Below are positions 8,681 through 17,799 of a DNA stretch of 41,417 nucleotides, piece after piece. A model generated the notes under the pieces. That model ran no database searches, had not been told where the DNA came from, and saw only the letters and a list, made by a program, of their open reading frames with translations. The stretch spans positions 1-41,417 of the forward strand of contig JAQVER010000027.1 in the NCBI GenBank assembly GCA_028697885.1, written 5' to 3'. This DNA comes from Desulfocapsaceae bacterium (GTDB taxonomy: Bacteria; Desulfobacterota; Desulfobulbia; Desulfobulbales; Desulfocapsaceae). Every line of letters begins with the position of its first letter. Positions within the stretch are counted from its first letter, which is position 1. A program made the position numbers and the translations under genes.

Positions 8681-9712
8681 ATGCACTTCCACACAGTCAT
8701 AGTCGGTGCAGGCCCCGGAGGTCTTGCCTGTGCCAGGATTCTTGCTGAACAAGGCATCCTGCCCCTGGTTATTGAACGAAAAAAGACTATAGGGGCCAAA
8801 GTGTGCGCCGGAGGGATCACTTGGGGGGGTCTGATCAGCCGAGTGCCGCAGGATCTTGCTGAAAAGTCTTTTCCAGTGCAGCACATCATCACCCGATTCC
8901 AAAAGGTACGCATCGAAGAACCGACGCCCATCATCGCCACCGTCAACAGAGTCAAACTTGGCAATTATATGGCAAAATGCGCTCTGGAGGCAGGGGCTGA
9001 GATTATGAGCGGCTGGCAGGTAAGGGAGATCAAAGGGCAGTCACTAATCATCGAGCAGAATGAAGACAGGAAACAGCAAGAGATCACTTTTGACTACCTG
9101 GTCGGGGCAGACGGCTCAAATTCGCTGGTCCGTAAACAACTGGGACTTATGAGTGGCAGAATAGGTTTCGGAATCAACTACCAAATCAGCGGTGATCTGC
9201 AGCAAATGGAGTGGCATATGAATAGCCATTTTTTCAGGAACGGGTATGGATGGATCTTTCCCCATGGCGACACAGTCTCTATCGGCGCTTATGTTCCCGA
9301 GAGCGTCATGCCTGCACAGCAACTGAAAAAGAGTCTGATTGCCTGGGCCGGAACTCAGGGATTTCTCCTTGAGAAGGAACAGGCCAGGGCTGGATATATT
9401 AATTACGATTATCAGGGGTGGAAATTCGGCAGGACCTTTCTCATTGGCGATGCAGCAGGTCTGGCCTCGGGCCTCACCGGCGAGGGTATCTACCCGGCCA
9501 TCATTTCCGGAGAAGAGACGGCCCGCACCATCATTGATCGTGAACACAGCACCAAGGTGATGGAGAGTCTCCTCCGAAAACACCGCCTGCATAGCCGCAT
9601 GGCAGATTGGACGAGCGCCAGTCCCACTTTCAACATCATTGCCGGAGAATGCGTGACTCTCGGGTTGCGATGTGGTTTAATCAAATTCAGCAAACTTGAA
9701 ATGGCAGTTTAG
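8681..9712 (+). CDS. Geranylgeranyl reductase family FAD-dependent oxidoreductase
   Basis: A 343-residue flavoprotein. The N-terminal GAGPGGLACARILAEQG is a dinucleotide-binding Rossmann motif followed by the ribose-binding acidic residue (VIERK). The GAKVCAGGIT segment is the family's Cys-Gly-Gly turn near the isoalloxazine. VGADGSNSLVRKQLG is the second FAD motif. GYGWIFPHGDTVSIGAY is the GGR signature, and LIGDAAGLASGLTGEGI is the third FAD-binding motif. Family members hydrogenate isoprenoid chains (chlorophyll side chains, archaeal lipids, menaquinone tails). In a deltaproteobacterium the likely substrates are a quinone or isoprenoid tail, but nothing here proves it. It sits 5 bp after the TerC gene and 46 bp before a small cytochrome. 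Confidence 0.85.
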   Translation: MHFHTVIVGAGPGGLACARILAEQGILPLVIERKKTIGAKVCAGGITWGGLISRVPQDLAEKSFPVQHIITRFQKVRIEEPTPIIATVNRVKLGNYMAKCALEAGAEIMSGWQVREIKGQSLIIEQNEDRKQQEITFDYLVGADGSNSLVRKQLGLMSGRIGFGINYQISGDLQQMEWHMNSHFFRNGYGWIFPHGDTVSIGAYVPESVMPAQQLKKSLIAWAGTQGFLLEKEQARAGYINYDYQGWKFGRTFLIGDAAGLASGLTGEGIYPAIISGEETARTIIDREHSTKVMESLLRKHRLHSRMADWTSASPTFNIIAGECVTLGLRCGLIKFSKLEMAV

Positions 9713-9758
9713 AATAAGCCTCATTCTTCATTAACTCTTCAGTAATCATATCCTAGCC

Positions 9759-10031
9759 ATGCCTCAGAAATCAGACAAAAAAACAAACTCCGTGCTTCTG
9801 AATATCGCCTTTGTCCTCTCCTGTGGCGCTATTCTTTTTTTCCTGTTCAACGCCCCTGGAGAGAGCACGGCCAAACTTCCCAAGGATCCTGATCACATCC
9901 GATTCCAGAACATGCCGAAGAAAGAGGCAGAAAAATTCTGCACCGAATGTCATTCCCCGGAAGGAGTTGCCCCTCTTCCTGAAAGCCACCCCCCCAAATA
10001 CCGCTGTCTTTTCTGCCACAAGAGAAACTGA
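9759..10031 (+). CDS. Small membrane-anchored two-haem c-type cytochrome
   Basis: A 90-residue protein. One hydrophobic segment (about residues 13-30, VLLNIAFVLSCGAILFFLF) serves as an uncleaved anchor or signal, followed by a periplasmic tail with two haem c attachment motifs, CTECH and CLFCH, about 30 residues apart. Histidines in DPDHIRF and ESHPPKY are candidate distal ligands, so both haems could be bis-His. Its size suggests an electron shuttle or a subunit of a larger complex rather than an enzyme. It ends the plus-strand group and faces the convergent hybrid kinase 62 bp away. The neighbouring flavoprotein is the only obvious redox partner in sequence range, but that one is predicted cytoplasmic. 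Confidence 0.85.
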   Translation: MPQKSDKKTNSVLLNIAFVLSCGAILFFLFNAPGESTAKLPKDPDHIRFQNMPKKEAEKFCTECHSPEGVAPLPESHPPKYRCLFCHKRN

Positions 10032-10093
10032 CCGCAAGATTCATCAAACTCCGGCGTCTCCAGCAAAGTAAAAGTCCCAGGAGAACCAGGGAA

Positions 10094-13000
10094 TTATCGG
10101 TCAGCGTCAATGACCTCTCTGACGACCCGGGCCAGACCATCTCTCGTAACCGGCTTCATGACAAAGGCCTTGATCCCGAGAGAAAGCGCCTCTTCCTTGC
10201 TCAGGATTGCACTGTAGCCCGTGTAAAGAATAATAGGTAAATCCGGACGGGCAGCCAGCATCTCCCGGCTGAGATCGGCACCGGTCAGATGCGGCATAGT
10301 CATGTCGGTGATCACCAAATCAAATTTCTGCGGAGCCAGCAGAAATTCCTCCAGGGCCTCGACACTGCTGGTAAAAGCGGTAATTGTATAGCCAAGACTT
10401 TCCAGAATTGCCTGTTCCATCTCCAAGATCGTTTGTTCGTCATCCACCACCAGAATATGTTCGTTCCCGCAAGGAATTACTGCGGCAGCCTCCTCGTGTT
10501 TTATCTCTGCCTCTATCTGAGGGAGGTAGAGATGGAAGGTGGTTCCGACTCCGACTTCGCTGTAGACCGTCATCTCACCGCCCATATTCTTAACAATCCC
10601 GTGAACCAGCGACAGGCCAAGTCCGGTTCCCTCGCCTTTGACCTTGGTAGTGAAATAGGGTTCAAAAATCCTGCTCAAGACGTTTTTTTCCATGCCTTGA
10701 CCGGTGTCACTCACTTCAAGACGGACATAGTTCCCTGGCTGCAAGGAGATCTTATTCTGCAACTCGCCAGTCCCCAGATACACTGAAGTCAAGGATACAG
10801 CGAGAACACCGCCTGTCTCCCGCATGGCATGATAAGCATTAGTGCAAAGGTTCATGACGATCTGATGAATCTGGGTGGGATCGGCAAAAACCGGCCCGCA
10901 CTCCGGATCAATCTCCTGCCTGAATTCAATGGTGGAAGGGATAGAGGCACGCAGGAGCTTGAGCACTTCTTTGACGACAAACTGCATACGCAACGGCTGC
11001 AGCTCATGTTCGGTCTTGCGGCTGAAGGCAAGGATTTGCTTGACGAGTTCTGCGGCGCGCTTGGCGGCCTCCATCACCGCCTTCTGTTTTTTTTGGCTCG
11101 GGCTTCCCTCCGGGAGCTCCATAAGAAGCAGTTCTCCATAGCCGAGGATGGCTGTGAGTATGTTATTAAAGTCATGAGCGATACCACCAGCAAGTGTACC
11201 TACAGCCTCAAGTTTCTGGGCCTGTTGGAGCTGTCTCTCAATCTCCAGCCGTTCACTGACGTCCCGTTTGACGGCAAGGTAGTTGACAATTTTTCCTCCC
11301 CCGTCAAAAATCGGCGTGATAGTGGCTTCCTCTTCAAAAATGGTACCGTTCTTCTTTTTATTGACCAAATGGCCGGTCCAGACCCTGCCACTGGCAAGGA
11401 CTTTCCACATTTTCCTATAAAAGGTGCTGTCATGCTGACCGCTCTGCAGAATACGCGGTGTTTCACCAATCGCTTCCTCCTTGGTATATCCGGTAATTTT
11501 TTCAAAGGCGGGATTCACATACTGGATACTACCACCTTTGTCGGTGATAAGAATGGAATCGCCGGTCTGTTCAATGGCCTTGATCAACCGGGAATGTTCT
11601 TGTTCAAGGCGCTTGCGTTCTGTGATATCCTGGACCGTACCCACCATTTTCAGTGGCAACCCTTCGACATCATATGAAAATTCCCCCTCTTCATGAACAA
11701 TCCTTTCACTGCCGTCAGGAAGCAGAATGCGGTGTTCAATGCTGTACCGCCTTTTCCCGGCCAGTGCTTCGCTGAGAACCATCTCCAACCTCTTACGATC
11801 TTCAGATGGTACCTTTTTGAGAAACGCTTTATACGATACGTTGAATGTCTCCGGGTCAACGCCGAAAATCCGATACACCTCTTGTGACCACCAAAGGGAA
11901 TTTTCGGGGATCGTCCACTCCCAGCTACCCAGTCGGGCAATGCGCTGGGCAGCGGCCAGGTTTGTCTCGCTTTTACTCAAAGACGCTGTTCTGCTCGCCA
12001 CAAGATCTTCCAGATGCCGTCGGTACTTACCAAGTTCTTCCTCATACTTTTTCCTGACACTTATATCCTGAACAACAGCAAGAATACGTTCCTCCCCACC
12101 GATAGTCGCCTTTTTCAGATTCACCTCACCCCAGAACACCTCACCATCTTTTCGTTTGGCAAGCCACTCGAAGGTTTGCGGGCCGTCATCGCGCGCTTGC
12201 CTCATCAGGGAACTGGCCTCCAGCATAGTGAAGGGAGGGACATTGACGCTGAAATCGGCCAGTGTACTTGCCAGCGCTTCATCTCTGCTGCAACCGTACA
12301 TTTCACACATAGACTTGTTCACATCAAGAATGGCGCCGGTTTTCAAATCATGGACAAAAATAGCCTCATTCGAGCCGTGAAAAATTTCCCGATAGGTTTG
12401 TTCCGAGGTTTCCTGAGCCCTATTCGCTGTCTGTACCTGCTCAAGTTGCATAACAATTTTATTACGAGCTGAACGCAATTTTTGATTGATACGCACAGTA
12501 AAGATGACTGCCAGGGCCAGAAGACAGAAAAGGATACTGATCAGTAAGACCTCGAGGCGATGCTGTTCAATGATATCAACCAGAAGGATCTTCCCTTTGT
12601 GATGAGCATAGGGACCAAGATGCAACTCCTGTAACAGAGCGTGCACCGGTTGATAATCAAGAGGTACAGTCCAGCCACCGATATGGGCAACCTTGGCAGC
12701 CTTACTATCTGGCTGCATGCGCAGCAGAGCAATAGCGACTTCTTCTGCAAGTTTTTCCGGGGTATGCCGGCACTTGGCAAAAGGCCATTCCGGATAAAGT
12801 CTGGTACTGTGCAGATAACTGAAATCGGCCTTGGGTGACTGGGCATTGAGAATCTTCACGGAATCAAGATTGATTTTTCCTTCCTGGGCCATCCTCTCTA
12901 GAGTGTCTGTGCGCACGGTGCCGGCATCAGCCTGACCATTAAGAACAGCAAGGACCACTGCATCGTGGGTACCGACAAAAGAGAGTGGTTGGAAATCCTT

Positions 13001-13534
13001 TTCCGGGACAAGTCCCTGATCCATCAATTCCCTCAGGGCTGTAAGCCAGCCGCCCAAAGAATCCCGATCAACAGCCTTGAAGGATTTACCGTGCAGATCT
13101 TTCAAGGCATTAATGTCTTCCCTGTCCGTATGGGTGAAGATCACCCCGCCGAAGATACTCTTGGGGTTGTTGTTTAATAAATTTTTCATGGTGACGATCC
13201 GGCTGATGCCATAATCGCACTCCAATTCCACATAGTAGGCGCTGTTAGTCAGCAGGAAATCGATACTATCTTCTTTCACGGCCAAACGAACGTGTTCAAA
13301 ATCAAGGGGTTCGATGCTAAATGTGTATTGCGGAATGGCGGCGCTCAGATATTCAGCCATGGCCGTCCATTGTTGTACAGCATGTGAACTGCCACGTTTG
13401 GCCAGCACGCCTATTTTTACAGGGATGGAATCACTACCGCAGGCAAGCGCTGGAAGGAGGAAGAAGAGACAGAAAAATCCGCATAACAGCAGACGTCTCA
13501 GGATGATACATGGACGTGAAACACGAAGATGCAA
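10094..13534 (-). CDS. Hybrid sensor histidine kinase: PhnD-type periplasmic domain, three PAS, kinase, receiver
   Basis: An 1146-residue sensor. It starts at a TTG (13534) with AGGTG 8 bp upstream; no in-frame ATG precedes the periplasmic domain. Domain order: signal segment 10-32; PhnD/TtrS-like substrate-binding domain about 37-305 (VKIGVLAKRGS, DFLLTNSAYYVELE, FGGVIFTH, LKDLHGKSF); one transmembrane helix about 328-347; PAS domains about 385-500, 530-650 and 655-775; HisKA with phospho-His787 in GGIAHDFNN; HATPase with N-box around Asn895, a DTGQGM box near 943 and GTGLGLSLV; and a receiver from about 1027 with phospho-Asp1077 (VITDM). The input domain resembles that of TtrS/ThsS sensors of tetrathionate or thiosulfate, so a sulfur oxyanion ligand is plausible but unproven. 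No response-regulator gene with a DNA-binding domain is adjacent. Confidence 0.9.
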   Translation of the reverse strand: MHLRVSRPCIILRRLLLCGFFCLFFLLPALACGSDSIPVKIGVLAKRGSSHAVQQWTAMAEYLSAAIPQYTFSIEPLDFEHVRLAVKEDSIDFLLTNSAYYVELECDYGISRIVTMKNLLNNNPKSIFGGVIFTHTDREDINALKDLHGKSFKAVDRDSLGGWLTALRELMDQGLVPEKDFQPLSFVGTHDAVVLAVLNGQADAGTVRTDTLERMAQEGKINLDSVKILNAQSPKADFSYLHSTRLYPEWPFAKCRHTPEKLAEEVAIALLRMQPDSKAAKVAHIGGWTVPLDYQPVHALLQELHLGPYAHHKGKILLVDIIEQHRLEVLLISILFCLLALAVIFTVRINQKLRSARNKIVMQLEQVQTANRAQETSEQTYREIFHGSNEAIFVHDLKTGAILDVNKSMCEMYGCSRDEALASTLADFSVNVPPFTMLEASSLMRQARDDGPQTFEWLAKRKDGEVFWGEVNLKKATIGGEERILAVVQDISVRKKYEEELGKYRRHLEDLVASRTASLSKSETNLAAAQRIARLGSWEWTIPENSLWWSQEVYRIFGVDPETFNVSYKAFLKKVPSEDRKRLEMVLSEALAGKRRYSIEHRILLPDGSERIVHEEGEFSYDVEGLPLKMVGTVQDITERKRLEQEHSRLIKAIEQTGDSILITDKGGSIQYVNPAFEKITGYTKEEAIGETPRILQSGQHDSTFYRKMWKVLASGRVWTGHLVNKKKNGTIFEEEATITPIFDGGGKIVNYLAVKRDVSERLEIERQLQQAQKLEAVGTLAGGIAHDFNNILTAILGYGELLLMELPEGSPSQKKQKAVMEAAKRAAELVKQILAFSRKTEHELQPLRMQFVVKEVLKLLRASIPSTIEFRQEIDPECGPVFADPTQIHQIVMNLCTNAYHAMRETGGVLAVSLTSVYLGTGELQNKISLQPGNYVRLEVSDTGQGMEKNVLSRIFEPYFTTKVKGEGTGLGLSLVHGIVKNMGGEMTVYSEVGVGTTFHLYLPQIEAEIKHEEAAAVIPCGNEHILVVDDEQTILEMEQAILESLGYTITAFTSSVEALEEFLLAPQKFDLVITDMTMPHLTGADLSREMLAARPDLPIILYTGYSAILSKEEALSLGIKAFVMKPVTRDGLARVVREVIDADR

Positions 13535-13827
13535 TGAAGTTCACCTGTGGATGGTTATCATCAGGGTTGTCTTGTTACTTTGTTCATTTTTAATGAAGAA
13601 TTTATCAAATACATTTGATGGTATCATCGCAGCAAAGTACGTGTAAAGGAAAAAAATGAGACAAGGTGAAGTGGGACAGGCACAAGGCATTTCCTATTAA
13701 TTATGCCTTGTTAGTTCATTCGTTCTGGGGATAAAGAAGATAGGCTGGAGAAAGTAAACTCTACAAGAGACTGATACCAACAACAAAAGGCCTGTACCAC
13801 TTGCTCTGGTCTCTCACCTTTAGCAAC

Positions 13828-14328
13828 CTAATTCAGAAGATGCCTCTGGCTCCGTTTCTGTCTTATTTTGACAAAAAGACGCAGGGAAATGAAATAACTG
13901 ACAATAGCAAAGGGAAGCGCCAGAACAATCCCCCCGACGACAAGGACAATGGCCGCTTCATAGCCAAGGCCGAAAAGAGCTTCCAATGATTTCTGCAAGC
14001 CAGGATGATGAAGCAGGATTTCCAACACCTCTTTTATCCGGGCCCAGGAGAGTTGATATGGGGTAAGGACATTGCCAATAATCGTGGCGAGATAATACTG
14101 GGGAACATAGGTTATCGGATTGCAGACCATAAGACTTCCCAGCAAGGCTGCAATGGTTGAGGTTCTGGTCACAACAGTAATCAGAATAATGAGTATGGTA
14201 TGCAGGGGCATGGTAGGAGTTACACCAATAAAAACACCAATGGCGGTACCAAAGGCCAAGGATTGAGGATCCCCTTTCAGTCGCATAAATTTTAAATAAT
14301 AATACCTGGCGATTCGTTTCAGATCCAT
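13828..14328 (-). CDS. DUF2062 membrane protein
   Basis: A 166-residue membrane protein. It opens with a basic amphipathic stretch (RIARYYYLKFMRLKGDP), then SLAFGTAIGVFIGVTPTMPLHTIL, the glycine/proline-rich signature of DUF2062. A hydrophobic hairpin with NPITYVPQYYLATIIG follows, and a final transmembrane segment of about 25 residues with a basic tail. Function is unknown; the domain also occurs fused to glycosyltransferases in other bacteria, suggesting a role near lipid or envelope substrates. It starts 15 bp after tsaD on the same strand and is probably co-transcribed with it. Confidence 0.85.
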   Translation of the reverse strand: MDLKRIARYYYLKFMRLKGDPQSLAFGTAIGVFIGVTPTMPLHTILIILITVVTRTSTIAALLGSLMVCNPITYVPQYYLATIIGNVLTPYQLSWARIKEVLEILLHHPGLQKSLEALFGLGYEAAIVLVVGGIVLALPFAIVSYFISLRLFVKIRQKRSQRHLLN

Positions 14329-14343
14329 CTTCTCGTCTGTATC

Positions 14344-15429
14344 CTAAAGTTGAGAACGCGAATAAACGTCCTGATCATAAGAGCCCGGCAGTGATTTCCG
14401 GGCATAATAGAAACCGGCCAGAGCAATCATTGCTCCATTGTCCGTACAAAAAGAGGGACGAGGGACAAAGAGAGCCTTGTTTTCCTGCTGACAACGCTCG
14501 AGCATAGATTGACGAAGTCTGGGATTTGCTGAAACCCCGCCACCCATAACAATGGTCTGGATATTATGCTGTCTTGCAGCGAGCAAGGTCTTCTCCACCA
14601 GAACATCAACAATGGCCTCCTGGAATGAGGCACAGACATCCGGGATTTGCAGGGGAAGATCTTTCTGTCTGGACTGATTGCAATGATTGAGGACCGCCGT
14701 CTTCAGGCCGGAAAAACTGAAATCAAGCGATTCATCTTCGATGCCGGAGGATGGTACAGTATCACGCGCGACAGGGCTCGCCCCAGTGGAAATATGACAT
14801 CCAGGGAAGGATAAAGAGCGGCCAAGCCAAGCTCTGGGGAATTTGATGGCGGCACTGTTACCAGCTCTGGCCTCTGCAGAAACATGTGGTCCACCAGGAT
14901 AGGGCAAACCAAGGAGTTTTGCCACCTTGTCAAAGGCCTCGCCTGCGGCATCATCTCGGGTCCTGCCCAGTAACGAAAAGGAGGTATGACTCTGCGCCAG
15001 ATAGATCGAGCTGGTCCCGCCGGAGACAATGAGGGCAATATAGGGGAAATCAGGTTTATCCTCTTCCAGAAATATTGCCAGCAAATGCCCTGCCATATGA
15101 TCAACACCGATATAGGGAATTTTGGTAACATAAGAAATTGCCTTGGCGTAGCAAAAGCCTACAAGCAGCGAACCGATCAGCCCTGGCCCTTGAGTAACCG
15201 CGATCTGATCGATCTCCTGGAGAGTTACACCGGCCCGATCCAGAGCCTCCTGGACAATGGGCACGATGGCTTCCAGATGTTTGCGGGATGCAAGTTCCGG
15301 TACTACCCCGCCAAAACGGGTGTGGATCTGATCCTGGCTGCTCAGGACGCTGGAGAGCAAGGTGTCGTTGTCTTTGAGAACAGCAGCGGCCGTATCATCG
15401 CATGAGGTTTCTATTCCAAGGGTGAGCAT
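14344..15429 (-). CDS. tsaD: tRNA N6-adenosine threonylcarbamoyltransferase TsaD
   Basis: A 361-residue ASKHA-fold enzyme that transfers the threonylcarbamoyl group to A37 of ANN-decoding tRNAs, with TsaB/TsaE/TsaC elsewhere. The start ATG at 15429 gives LTLGIETSCDDTAAAV, the universal N-terminus. HMAGHLLA holds the two metal-binding histidines. VSGGTSSIY and FDKVAKLLGLPYPGGP are nucleotide-site motifs. FSFSGLKTAV and VMGGGVSANPRLR are likewise diagnostic, and CTDNGAMIALAGFY closes the site. About 20 residues between PRAWLG and SLDFSFSG (HISTGASPVARD region, 14730-14810) are longer than usual, a modest lineage insertion. It is divergent from moaA and upstream of the DUF2062 gene. Confidence 0.96.
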   Translation of the reverse strand: MLTLGIETSCDDTAAAVLKDNDTLLSSVLSSQDQIHTRFGGVVPELASRKHLEAIVPIVQEALDRAGVTLQEIDQIAVTQGPGLIGSLLVGFCYAKAISYVTKIPYIGVDHMAGHLLAIFLEEDKPDFPYIALIVSGGTSSIYLAQSHTSFSLLGRTRDDAAGEAFDKVAKLLGLPYPGGPHVSAEARAGNSAAIKFPRAWLGRSLSFPGCHISTGASPVARDTVPSSGIEDESLDFSFSGLKTAVLNHCNQSRQKDLPLQIPDVCASFQEAIVDVLVEKTLLAARQHNIQTIVMGGGVSANPRLRQSMLERCQQENKALFVPRPSFCTDNGAMIALAGFYYARKSLPGSYDQDVYSRSQL

Positions 15430-15465
15430 GGCATGAATTCTTTAAGGAAAAAAGTCGAATAACTC

Positions 15466-15495
15466 TTGGCAGAAGCAGAGCATTCAGGGTAATAA
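15466..15495 (+). promoter_or_regulatory. Candidate sigma70 promoter for moaA
   Basis: TTGGCA (15466-15471) and TAATAA (15490-15495) are separated by 18 bases, placing a start of transcription about 65-70 bp before the moaA ATG. It lies between the divergent tsaD and moaA starts. No molybdenum-cofactor riboswitch was recognised in the remaining leader. Confidence 0.4.
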
Positions 15496-15566
15496 TTGTT
15501 TCTTTATCCATATGATCCTTTTTAGAAAAAATGTCAACGTTCACCCGTAACAGGATTTTTTTCGTC

Positions 15567-16595
15567 ATGAATTCATCAAAAGAAAATAGAAACAAAGAAC
15601 AACTTGTAGATCAATATTCGCGGACGATCTCCTATCTGCGCCTCTCCATCACCGATCGCTGCAATCTGCGTTGTCTCTACTGCATGCCATCTTCCTCTCT
15701 CGTAAAATGCGCGGATCTGCTCAGTTTTGAAGAACTGCTTCGAATTGTCGGTATTGCTGTTGGTATGGGGATGAATAAACTGCGCCTGACCGGAGGCGAG
15801 CCTCTGGTCAGAAAAGGAGTTATGGATTTTATCCGTAATCTTGCTGAGATAAACGGTCTTGAAGAAATCCGTCTGACCACCAACGGCGTCCTGCTCCATG
15901 AAAAAGCAAAGGATCTCTATGCTGCCGGAATCAGAAATCTGAACATTTCACTGGACAGTATGAAGCGCGAACGTTTTCAAGCCATCACCGGGGCCGATCT
16001 CTTTGATCAGGTATGGCAGGGGATTCAGACGGCCTGCGAACTGGGGTTTAATGTCAAGCTCAACATAGTGGCCATGAAGGGCATCAATGATGATGAGTTT
16101 GCCGATTTTGCGCGACTTGCGACCCAGCGCCCCATTCAGGTACGCTTCATCGAATTTATGCCCATTGGCAATAAGGATAGTTGGGACAAGACACGGTTTA
16201 TTGCAGCTAGCGAACTCAAAGAGATAATTTCGACTCAGGGAATTTTGGAAGCATCACCTGGCTCCCGGCTGGATGGACCGGCAAGGGTCTATCGTTTGAC
16301 CACATCGAATGGTCAAACGGGTAAAATCGGTTTTATCAGCCCCATCAGCCACCATTTCTGTGACAAGTGCAACCGTTTGCGCCTGACCTCAGAGGGAAGA
16401 CTGCGGGCCTGCCTGCTGCATAACCATGAAACCGATCTGAAAATATTGCTTCGCCAGGGCGGTACTGACCATGATATCCAGAAGGCGATCCAGCAGACCA
16501 TCCTGAACAAACCAAAAGGGCATACCCTGCAGGATGACCTGGCCGGATCCAGCCAGGTCAACTGTCAGGGCCAGATGTCACGCATCGGTGGCTAA
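15567..16595 (+). CDS. moaA: GTP 3',8-cyclase MoaA
   Basis: A radical-SAM enzyme that starts molybdopterin synthesis by cyclising GTP to 3',8-cH2GTP. I chose ATG 15567 (342 residues), because the upstream frame to 15531 adds unconserved residues. SITDRCNLRCLYCMP carries the CxxxCxxC of the SAM-binding 4Fe-4S cluster. LRLTGGEPLVR is the GGEP motif. The C-terminal CDKCNRLRLTSEGRLRACL contains the CxxC...C triad of the second, GTP-binding cluster. The protein ends in Gly-Gly (RIGG), the conserved tail needed for activity. Its product is required by the formate dehydrogenase at the left end. The last 18 bp overlap the 3' end of the convergent pheA. Confidence 0.96.
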   Translation: MNSSKENRNKEQLVDQYSRTISYLRLSITDRCNLRCLYCMPSSSLVKCADLLSFEELLRIVGIAVGMGMNKLRLTGGEPLVRKGVMDFIRNLAEINGLEEIRLTTNGVLLHEKAKDLYAAGIRNLNISLDSMKRERFQAITGADLFDQVWQGIQTACELGFNVKLNIVAMKGINDDEFADFARLATQRPIQVRFIEFMPIGNKDSWDKTRFIAASELKEIISTQGILEASPGSRLDGPARVYRLTTSNGQTGKIGFISPISHHFCDKCNRLRLTSEGRLRACLLHNHETDLKILLRQGGTDHDIQKAIQQTILNKPKGHTLQDDLAGSSQVNCQGQMSRIGG

Positions 16596-17678
16596 ACTCT
16601 CATAACAGGGATAGGAACCGAGCCATTCATAATACGAACAGATCTCCCTTAGGCGATCACAGCCCCTCTTGATCTTCTCGTCTTCAATGTGCCCCATCAT
16701 ATCAAGGAAGAACTGGTACTTCCACTGTTTCCCCTTGATTGGACGAGACTCGATCTTGGCCAGATTGATATCTTCCTCCGAGAGAATAGTCAACACCTCA
16801 TTCAAGGCCCCGGGGCGATCCATGAGACCCAGGAGCAAAGAGGTACGATCGGCACCGCTGGGTGAGGGCGAATGATCGCCAATCACCAGAAAACGGGTGG
16901 TATTGCCCCGGTAATCCTCAATCCCCTTCACCACCACCTGCAGGTCATAGGTCTTGATGGCAAGAGACGAGGCAATGGCCCCGATATTAGGATTATTGGC
17001 GGCCATCTGGGCGGCAACTCCTGTGGAAAAAACCGGCAAGGTTGGCGTCTGTGGCAGGTGCTTTCGCAACCACTCCCGGCACTGGGCCAGAGGCTGGGCA
17101 TGTGAGGCTACGGTCTGAATATCCTCAATGTTGCCTGAGCGGCAGACCAGATTATGACTGATCTCCAACAACACCTCCCCACAAATTTTCACCTTGTACT
17201 TCATAAATGAATCAAGGGTGTTAAAGATCGAACCCTCTATAGAATTTTCCACCGGGACAATGCCATAGTGTGTTCGATTTTTCTCCACCTCGGAGAAAAC
17301 ATCATCGATCGACTCCATGGGCTCAAAAGTAGCGGAATGACCAAAATACTTCACCCCTGCCAGATGGGTAAAAGTGGCCTCCGGCCCCAGGTAGGCCACC
17401 GCAATCTTTTTCTGCGAGAGCCGGCAGCTGGTGATAATCTCGTTAAAGATTGAGCGCAGAGCGGTTTCGGGGAAGACACCGTTGTTCATCTGGGTCAGTC
17501 GTTCATATATTTGCCGTTCACGCAAGGGATCCCACTTGGCACGGTTACTCTCGTTTTTCAACCTGCCAATATCCTTTGCACAACCAATTCGCTCCTTGAG
17601 AAGGGAGAGAATCTGATTGTCTATGGCGTCTATGCGTTCACGTACCTGGGCAATATCCAGTTTTTTTTCAGTTGCCAT
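16578..17678 (-). CDS. pheA: Chorismate mutase / prephenate dehydratase (P-protein)
   Basis: A 366-residue bifunctional enzyme converting chorismate to prephenate and then phenylpyruvate for phenylalanine synthesis. Residues about 8-90 form the AroQ-type chorismate mutase (RERIDAIDNQILSLLKER, KWDPLRERQIYERL). Residues about 95-270 are the prephenate dehydratase (VAYLGPEATFTHLA, YGIVPVENSIEGS, and NTTRFLVIGD with the catalytic Thr-Arg-Phe). Residues about 285-360 are an ACT domain (DRPGALNEVLTILSEEDINLAKIESRP), whose ESRP motif binds phenylalanine for feedback inhibition. AGGAAAGG lies directly before the ATG at 17678. It is convergent with moaA. Confidence 0.96.
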   Translation of the reverse strand: MATEKKLDIAQVRERIDAIDNQILSLLKERIGCAKDIGRLKNESNRAKWDPLRERQIYERLTQMNNGVFPETALRSIFNEIITSCRLSQKKIAVAYLGPEATFTHLAGVKYFGHSATFEPMESIDDVFSEVEKNRTHYGIVPVENSIEGSIFNTLDSFMKYKVKICGEVLLEISHNLVCRSGNIEDIQTVASHAQPLAQCREWLRKHLPQTPTLPVFSTGVAAQMAANNPNIGAIASSLAIKTYDLQVVVKGIEDYRGNTTRFLVIGDHSPSPSGADRTSLLLGLMDRPGALNEVLTILSEEDINLAKIESRPIKGKQWKYQFFLDMMGHIEDEKIKRGCDRLREICSYYEWLGSYPCYESLATDA

Positions 17679-17799
17679 GGCCTTTCCTGTTCATGATTGA
17701 GAAGTGCATAAATCTTGAGTAATGAATAGTTCAGCGAAACATTTAATTCAGAGGAAAGAATCTAGGTGAAAGAAAAAAGTATGTCAAGCTGTAAAAAGG

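Noticed and set aside
10829..11677. Plus-strand ORF of 282 codons
   Set aside because: It is antisense to the PAS and kinase part of the hybrid sensor, which has unambiguous motifs.
13650..13711. Short frame beginning at the ATG near 13657 (RQGEVGQAQGISY) with a 9-bp hairpin (13682-13690, 13703-13711)
   Set aside because: It has a ribosome site but only 14 codons and no recognised role; the hairpin lacks a T tract. Not enough to call a leader peptide or terminator.
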